Positions 49,116-53,715 of a stretch of 53,715 nucleotides of DNA are shown here, one piece after another. The translations under genes and the position numbers were made by a program. Under the pieces are notes generated by a model. The model saw only the letters and a program-made list of their open reading frames with translations, was not told where the DNA came from and did not search any database. This DNA is from Gordoniibacillus kamchatkensis (lineage in GTDB: Bacteria; Bacillota; Bacilli; Paenibacillales; NBRC-103111), in NCBI RefSeq assembly GCF_000829455.1, contig NZ_JXAK01000050.1, positions 1-53,715 on the forward strand, given 5' to 3'. The number at the start of each line of letters is the position of its first letter. Position 1 is the stretch's first letter.

Positions 49116-49938
49116 AAACCGGAAAAAGTCGCACGGAGCCGATCAAACGGGTACAGGCGGTCGTTGTTCTGCTGGCGGTCCTCGTTGTTTTATTCCCTTA
49201 CGTTTGGGTCATCCTGTCTTCCTTGAAAACGCCGTCCGATTTATCCGATCCGAAGGCCGTCCTGTTCCATCCTGTGCTCGACAATTGGATAAACGTGCTT
49301 TCGGGCAGCATTCCGGAAAACTTTGCAAACAGTCTGCTGGTCGGATTCCTCACCGTGGCGATATCGGCGCTCGTGGGCACGCCGGCGGCTTATTCCATCA
49401 GCCAGTATAAAACGGGAGGCAGATGGACGCGCTTTGGCATCTTGATTTCGGAAATAGTTCCGTCGGCGGTTCTCGTTGTCCCGTTGTTTTTAATCGCCTA
49501 TCATATGAAGCTTAACGGCTCTCTGCTGCCGGTTGTCGTGGCCCATCTGACTTTCGTTCTGCCTGTCTTTACCTGGTTTATGATCAGTTTCTTCGACGGG
49601 CTTCCGAAGGATATCGAATCCCAGGCGATGGTCGACGCTGCAGCCGGTTTATGGCGTTCCGGAAAGTGGTGCTGCCTCAAGTGCTGCCCGGGCTCGGAGC
49701 CGCCGGTTTATTCGGCTTTGTGCTTTCCTGGAACGATTTGTTCTACGTGCTTATTCTGGGCGGCGAGAACGCAAAAACGCTGCCGATGGCGATCGCAGGC
49801 TACAATACTTTCCGCGGCGTGCTGCTGGGGGAAATGTCCGTGGCCATCCTCGTCTCTGTGATTCCGACTTTATTCCTCTCGTTCTTCGTTCAGAAGAAAC
49901 TGGTAAAAGGCATTGGCGGCGGGGGTGTCAAAGGCTGA
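49112..49938 (+). CDS. Sugar ABC importer permease 2, one-base loss
   Basis: MalG-type permease. The start overlaps permease 1's stop (ATGA). The EAA loop reads SQAMVDAAAGF then MAFRKVVLPQVLPG, but the frame breaks at 49647-49651: GGTTTATGGC where GGTTTTATGGC is expected. With one T restored it has 275 residues, normal length. No ATPase gene follows; MsmX at 6994 could supply it. Confidence 0.93.
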
Positions 49939-49973
49939 TAGCAGGCGAAACGAACTGCTTCCGGCCAATACGT

Positions 49974-50768
49974 ATGAAACTTTCCTATTATTCGAATGAA
50001 TTCCAAGTGGCGGAAATCGCTGCGCGAACGGCCGGAAGGGCGATTCTTCATCGGATCGGACCGCTCGAGCAGGAGTGGAAAGGCCGAATCGACCCGGTCA
50101 CAGCCGCAGACCGGGAATCGGAGCAAATCATTCTGACGTTCATTCGCGACGCATTCCCGCTGGACATTATAGTTTCGGAAGAGAGCAACCCCATTGCCGA
50201 GGAGAACGTGCGGGGGAAGCGGAGATGGTATGTAGACCCGCTAGACGGCACCGTCAATTTCTCCAGAAATAACCCGCATTGGTGCGTGTCGATCGCTTTC
50301 GTCGACGAATCGGACACCGCGCAGGCCGCTGTCGTGTATGCTCCCAAATGCAACGAGCTGTATGGGGCGGTTCGCGGACAAGGCGCGACATTAAATGGAG
50401 AAAGCATCCGTGTGAGCGGCACGGACCGTATGGATAGGGCTGTGCTGGCCTCGGGCTTTCCTTACTCCTTCGACAATCCGGATCGAACGAATTTGAAAGA
50501 ATGGTCCATGCTTACGCCGCATGCTCTCACGGTCCGCTGTTGGGGCGCCGCAGCCAAAGACTTGTGCGAAGTCGCGCGCGGCCGAATCGACGGGTTCTGG
50601 GAGCTGGAGCTGGAGCGGTGGGACATTACGGCAGGAGCTTTCATTTGCTCGGAGGCCGGAGCCAGGGTAACGGATTTATCCGGGAAGCCTGTAGCAGGTC
50701 CTTCCCGAGACATTATGGCCGCGAATCCGGGGTTGCATGCCGCCATGATGGAACTGCTATCTCGTTGA
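49974..50768 (+). CDS. Inositol-monophosphatase-family phosphatase
   Basis: A 264-residue magnesium phosphatase. Metal motifs: SEESN (Glu), DPLDGTVNF and WDITAGAFICSEAG. Members hydrolyse inositol 1-phosphate, fructose 1,6-bisphosphate, PAP or sugar phosphates. It follows the permease by 35 bases with only a weak ribosome site. Its presence with a kinase suggests it acts on an imported or intermediate phosphoester. Confidence 0.92.
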   Translation: MKLSYYSNEFQVAEIAARTAGRAILHRIGPLEQEWKGRIDPVTAADRESEQIILTFIRDAFPLDIIVSEESNPIAEENVRGKRRWYVDPLDGTVNFSRNNPHWCVSIAFVDESDTAQAAVVYAPKCNELYGAVRGQGATLNGESIRVSGTDRMDRAVLASGFPYSFDNPDRTNLKEWSMLTPHALTVRCWGAAAKDLCEVARGRIDGFWELELERWDITAGAFICSEAGARVTDLSGKPVAGPSRDIMAANPGLHAAMMELLSR

Positions 50769-50837
50769 ACCCATCCGGCGAAGCGCGGCGGCACCTGCGT
50801 GAACTGGCTGGCTTGCCATCGGCCGACGCTGCATCGC

Positions 50838-50866
50838 TTGTGCTTTAGGGCTTTATATGGTACAAT
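50838..50866 (+). promoter_or_regulatory. Promoter of secG
   Basis: TTGTGC (50838-50843) and TACAAT (50861-50866) are 17 bases apart, with TGG extending the -10. Confidence 0.65.
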
Positions 50867-50921
50867 TACGTATGCTGTGTTTTGTATCGAAAATCCCGTA
50901 CAGGCTTGAGGTGCAACATCC

Positions 50922-51161
50922 ATGGTCATTTTGTTCAAAGTCCTGCTCATCATTGCTTCTATCGGCTTGATCGCCGTTGTTTTATTGCAAAAAGGCAAGA
51001 GCGCCGGGCTCAGCGGCTCGATCAGCGGCGGCGCGGAGCATTTGTTCGGCCGCACGAAGGCGCGCGGACTCGACTTGTTCTTATCGCGCTTGACGATGGG
51101 GCTGGCGGCGGCGTTCATCGTTTTGGCGGTTGTGGTGGCGTACTTTGCGAAGGCGATTTAA
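50922..51161 (+). CDS. secG: Preprotein translocase subunit SecG
   Basis: A 79-residue membrane protein with two helices and the middle [20 protein letters not shown], typical SecG. TTGAGGTG precedes the ATG. In Firmicutes it commonly precedes rnr and smpB, as here. Confidence 0.93.
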   Translation: MVILFKVLLIIASIGLIAVVLLQKGKSAGLSGSISGGAEHLFGRTKARGLDLFLSRLTMGLAAAFIVLAVVVAYFAKAI

Positions 51162-51177
51162 CGCAAAATAGACACTG

Positions 51178-51210
51178 GAGCAGCAGGGGCATAACCTCCT
51201 GCTGTTTTTG
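51178..51210 (+). terminator. Terminator after secG
   Basis: CAGCAGG/CCTGCTG stem with a short loop, then TTTTTG. Confidence 0.75.
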
Positions 51211-51516
51211 CGTTTCGCGGCTTTGCAGCGGTGTGGCTAGTTTCCCGGCGCAAGATATGTTTTGCGCGGGTTCCGGCTATACTGTTAATGCTGCGGTTTT
51301 TGCCGGGATACGTTTCGTATAGATTCGTTGCCTTCGGAATGACGCCTATGCTTGGCGTTCCCGGCGTGAATACGATGATACGGAGAGAGAAAGCCGAGCG
51401 GCGGGCGGCACGGACGGCGATGTGCCGGGCGGAACGCCGACGGGGCCCCGGGCGACAGGCACGGACTATGATCGGAGCGACAAAAGAGCGCCCCGGACGA
51501 AGAGAAGGTGACATTG
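51211..51516. other. Gap between secG and rnr
   Basis: About 300 bases. A reading frame on the plus strand exists but has no recognisable protein features and no strong ribosome site. A short stem GGCGCAA/TTGCGC lies near 51248. The carboxylesterase gene often found here is absent. Confidence 0.5.
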
Positions 51517-53715
51517 ATGACTTCAAGACAATCGATTCTTGATTTTATGCGAGAGACGGCGTACAAGCCGATGACTTACCAAGAGCTGGAACGGCATTTC
51601 GGCGTCGATGACGCGTTCGAGTTCAAGGAATTTTTAAAAACGCTGAACCAGCTCGAGCAGGACGGCGAAATTATTCGCACCCGCAACGACCGCTACGGCG
51701 TGCCGGAACGGATGAACCTGCTGCGCGGCCGAATGCAGGCGCACGCCAAAGGCTTCGGGTTCCTCATTCCGGAAGATAAAGACCATGCCGACGTGTACAT
51801 TCATGCGAACGACATGAACAGCGCGATGAACGGTGATACGGTGTTTGTGCGCATCACCGGCAAGGGCGGGCCGGGCGGGAACCGGCTCGAGGGCGAAGTG
51901 GTGCGGGTCATTACCCGCGCCAACACGCAAATCGTCGGCACGTTCCAGCATCACGAGAGCTACGGCTTCGTCGTGCCGGACGACAGGCGGATCAACCGCG
52001 ACATTTTCATTCCGCAGGACAAGTTTCTGGGGGCCGTCGACGGCATGAAAGTCGTCGTGCAGCTGGTCAAATATCCGGAAGGCCGGGCCGCGGCGGAAGG
52101 CGAAGTCATTGAAGTGCTCGGCCACAAGGACGATCCGGGCGTGGACATTTTGTCCATTATTCGCAAATACGGGCTGCCGGAAGCTTTCCACGAGGAGGTC
52201 ATCCTCGAAGCCGATGCCGTGCCTGATGCGATCCGTCCGGAGGAGCTGGCCGGCCGCCGCGATTTGCGCCATAAAAAAATCGTCACGATCGACGGCGAGG
52301 ACGCCAAAGACTTGGACGATGCGGTATGCGTCGAGCGGCTGACGAACGGCAACTATTTGCTTACGGTCAGCATCGCGGACGTCGGCTATTATGTGAAGGA
52401 AGGCTCCGCGCTGGACCGGGAAGCGTACAACCGGGGCTGCAGCGTCTATTTGGTCGACCGCGTTATCCCGATGCTGCCGCACCGGCTGTCGAACGGTATC
52501 TGCTCGCTTAATCCGCGCGTCGACAGGCTGACGATGACGTGCGAAATGGAGCTGGACGAAGGGGCCAACGTCGTCCGACATGACATTTATCCAAGCGTGA
52601 TCAAGACGGTAGAGCGGATGACGTACACGAACGTGCGCAAAATGCTGACGCTCCCCGAAGAAGAACTGGAGGATGCGGGCCTCATCGCGAAATACGGCTA
52701 TTTGTGGGACGAGTTCCGGCTCATGGAGGAGCTGGCGATGAAGCTGCGCGGGAAGCGGATGGCGCGGGGCGCGATCGACTTCGATTTCAGCGAAGCAAAA
52801 ATCCTCGTCGATCGCGACGGCAAGCCGTACGACATCGTGGGGCGCGAGCGTTCCATCGCCGAGATGATGATCGAGGAGTTCATGCTGGCGGCCAACGAGA
52901 CGGTCGCAGAGCATTTTCACTGGCTGAAGGTGCCGTTCCTGTATCGCATCCACGAGCAGCCGGACGGCGAGAAGCTGCAGCATTTTATGGAGTTTATCGC
53001 GAACTTCGGCTATGCGGTGCGGGGGCGTGGCGACACGATTCATCCGCGGGCGCTGCAGTCGCTGCTGGAGCAGATTAAGGGAACTAAGGAAGAGACGGTC
53101 ATCAGTACCGTCTTGCTGCGCTCGATGAAGCAGGCCAAGTACGACGCCCAGACTACCGGGCACTACGGGCTTGCGGCGGAGTTTTACTCGCATTTCACGT
53201 CGCCGATCCGGCGTTATCCGGATCTTGTCATCCACCGGGTGATGAGGGAAGTGCTGGAGGGCGGCGGCGTTTTGACGGAAGAGCGGCTCGAAGCTTTGGC
53301 TTCGCGGATGGACGACATCGCGCGGCAATCGTCCGAGCGGGAGCGGATCGCCGTCGAAGCCGAGCGCGAAACCGAGGCGCTCAAAAAAGCCGAGTTCATG
53401 CTCGACAAAATCGGGGAAGAGTTCGAGGGCATCATTTCGAGCGTTACGAGCTCGGCATGTTTGTGGAGTTGGACAATACAGTCGAAGGGCTCATCCGGCT
53501 CAGCGATATGACGGACGATTATTACCATTTCCACGACCAACAGCTGGCGCTTATCGGGGAGCGGACGTCAAAAATTTACCGCATCGGCGACGAAGCCAAA
53601 GTGCGCGTCTCGCGGGTGAGCATCGACGAACACACGATCGACTTCGAGCTGGTGGATATGAAGCCGCGCGGCGAGGGCCGGCCGCCGTTTCGGCGGCGGC
53701 TTGGGAGCGCCAGGG
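51517..53715 (+). CDS. rnr: Ribonuclease R, incomplete and with one-base loss
   Basis: A 3'-5' exoribonuclease. Order: N-terminal winged helix (QSILDFMRETAYKPMTYQEL), two cold-shock domains (AKGFGFLIPEDKDHADVYI and SYGFVVPDD), RNB catalytic core (TIDGEDAKDLDDAVCVERL, Asp residues) and then an S1 domain. The frame breaks near 53452: ACGAGCTCGGCATG where ACGAGCTTCGGCATG (TSFGMFVEL) is expected. With one T restored the S1 domain runs to the window end. Start ATG 51517 follows AGAAGG. Confidence 0.95.

Noticed and set aside
51231-51542. Protein between secG and rnr
   Set aside because: Arg-rich random-looking sequence without ribosome site, overlapping the rnr start.

Overview
The window looks like a chromosome segment from a GC-rich, spore-forming Gram-positive bacterium, most likely Paenibacillaceae (Paenibacillus or Cohnella type). 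The evidence is gene order and protein content: hprK-lgt-ppaX, hisZGDBHAF-hisI-hisJ, a TPR gene beside trxB, rapZ-yvcK-whiA-HPr, cggR-gap-pgk-tpiA-gpmI-eno and secG-rnr, together with AGGAGG-type ribosome binding sites, sigma-A promoters, a CtsR box and a DUF3231 protein. The species assignment is inference.

Layout: 1-4400 (minus strand) is a five-gene cluster with a LarA-family nickel hydroxyacid racemase/epimerase, a four-helix membrane protein, a gluconate 2-dehydrogenase subunit-3-like protein, a GMC flavin oxidoreductase and a thiamine-binding-family protein. 4800-5355 is a broken isochorismatase-family gene. 5779-11428 has a PucR-type regulator, the shared sugar-importer ATPase MsmX, then hprK, lgt, ppaX and an acyltransferase. 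11425-21407 is the histidine operon, interrupted by unusual repeat arrays before hisF and followed by a divergent PRPP synthetase. 21641-24480 is TPR-trxB. 24493-25492 is an arsR operon with a damaged SRPBCC gene. 25551-30077 is glucokinase-rapZ-yvcK-whiA-HPr. 30149-33480 holds a secreted protein, DUF3231, clpP and tRNA-Arg. 33587-41168 is the glycolytic operon under CggR. 41931-50768 is an accessory block: an SGNH hydrolase, a possible small RNA and a DeoR-controlled sugar-type operon (BtpA/SgcQ-like protein, FGGY kinase, SDR, ABC importer without its own ATPase, inositol-monophosphatase-like phosphatase). Core synteny resumes at secG-rnr, and rnr runs off the window.

Together the genes link carbon uptake (MsmX, the importer), carbon signalling (HprK, HPr, CggR, RapZ, YvcK) and glycolysis with PRPP and histidine synthesis. 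The two most interesting functional candidates are the DeoR/BtpA operon and the LarA plus flavin oxidoreductase cluster. The most interesting non-coding structures are a roughly 120-190 bp palindromic element in three copies and two tandem-repeat arrays in front of hisF, one of which contains the hisF ribosome binding site.

Data quality: at least nine genes, including essential eno, gpmI and rnr, are broken by the loss of one or two bases, and I found no base gains. This points to sequence error (under-called short runs) more than biology. Coordinates of those genes span the whole inferred gene.
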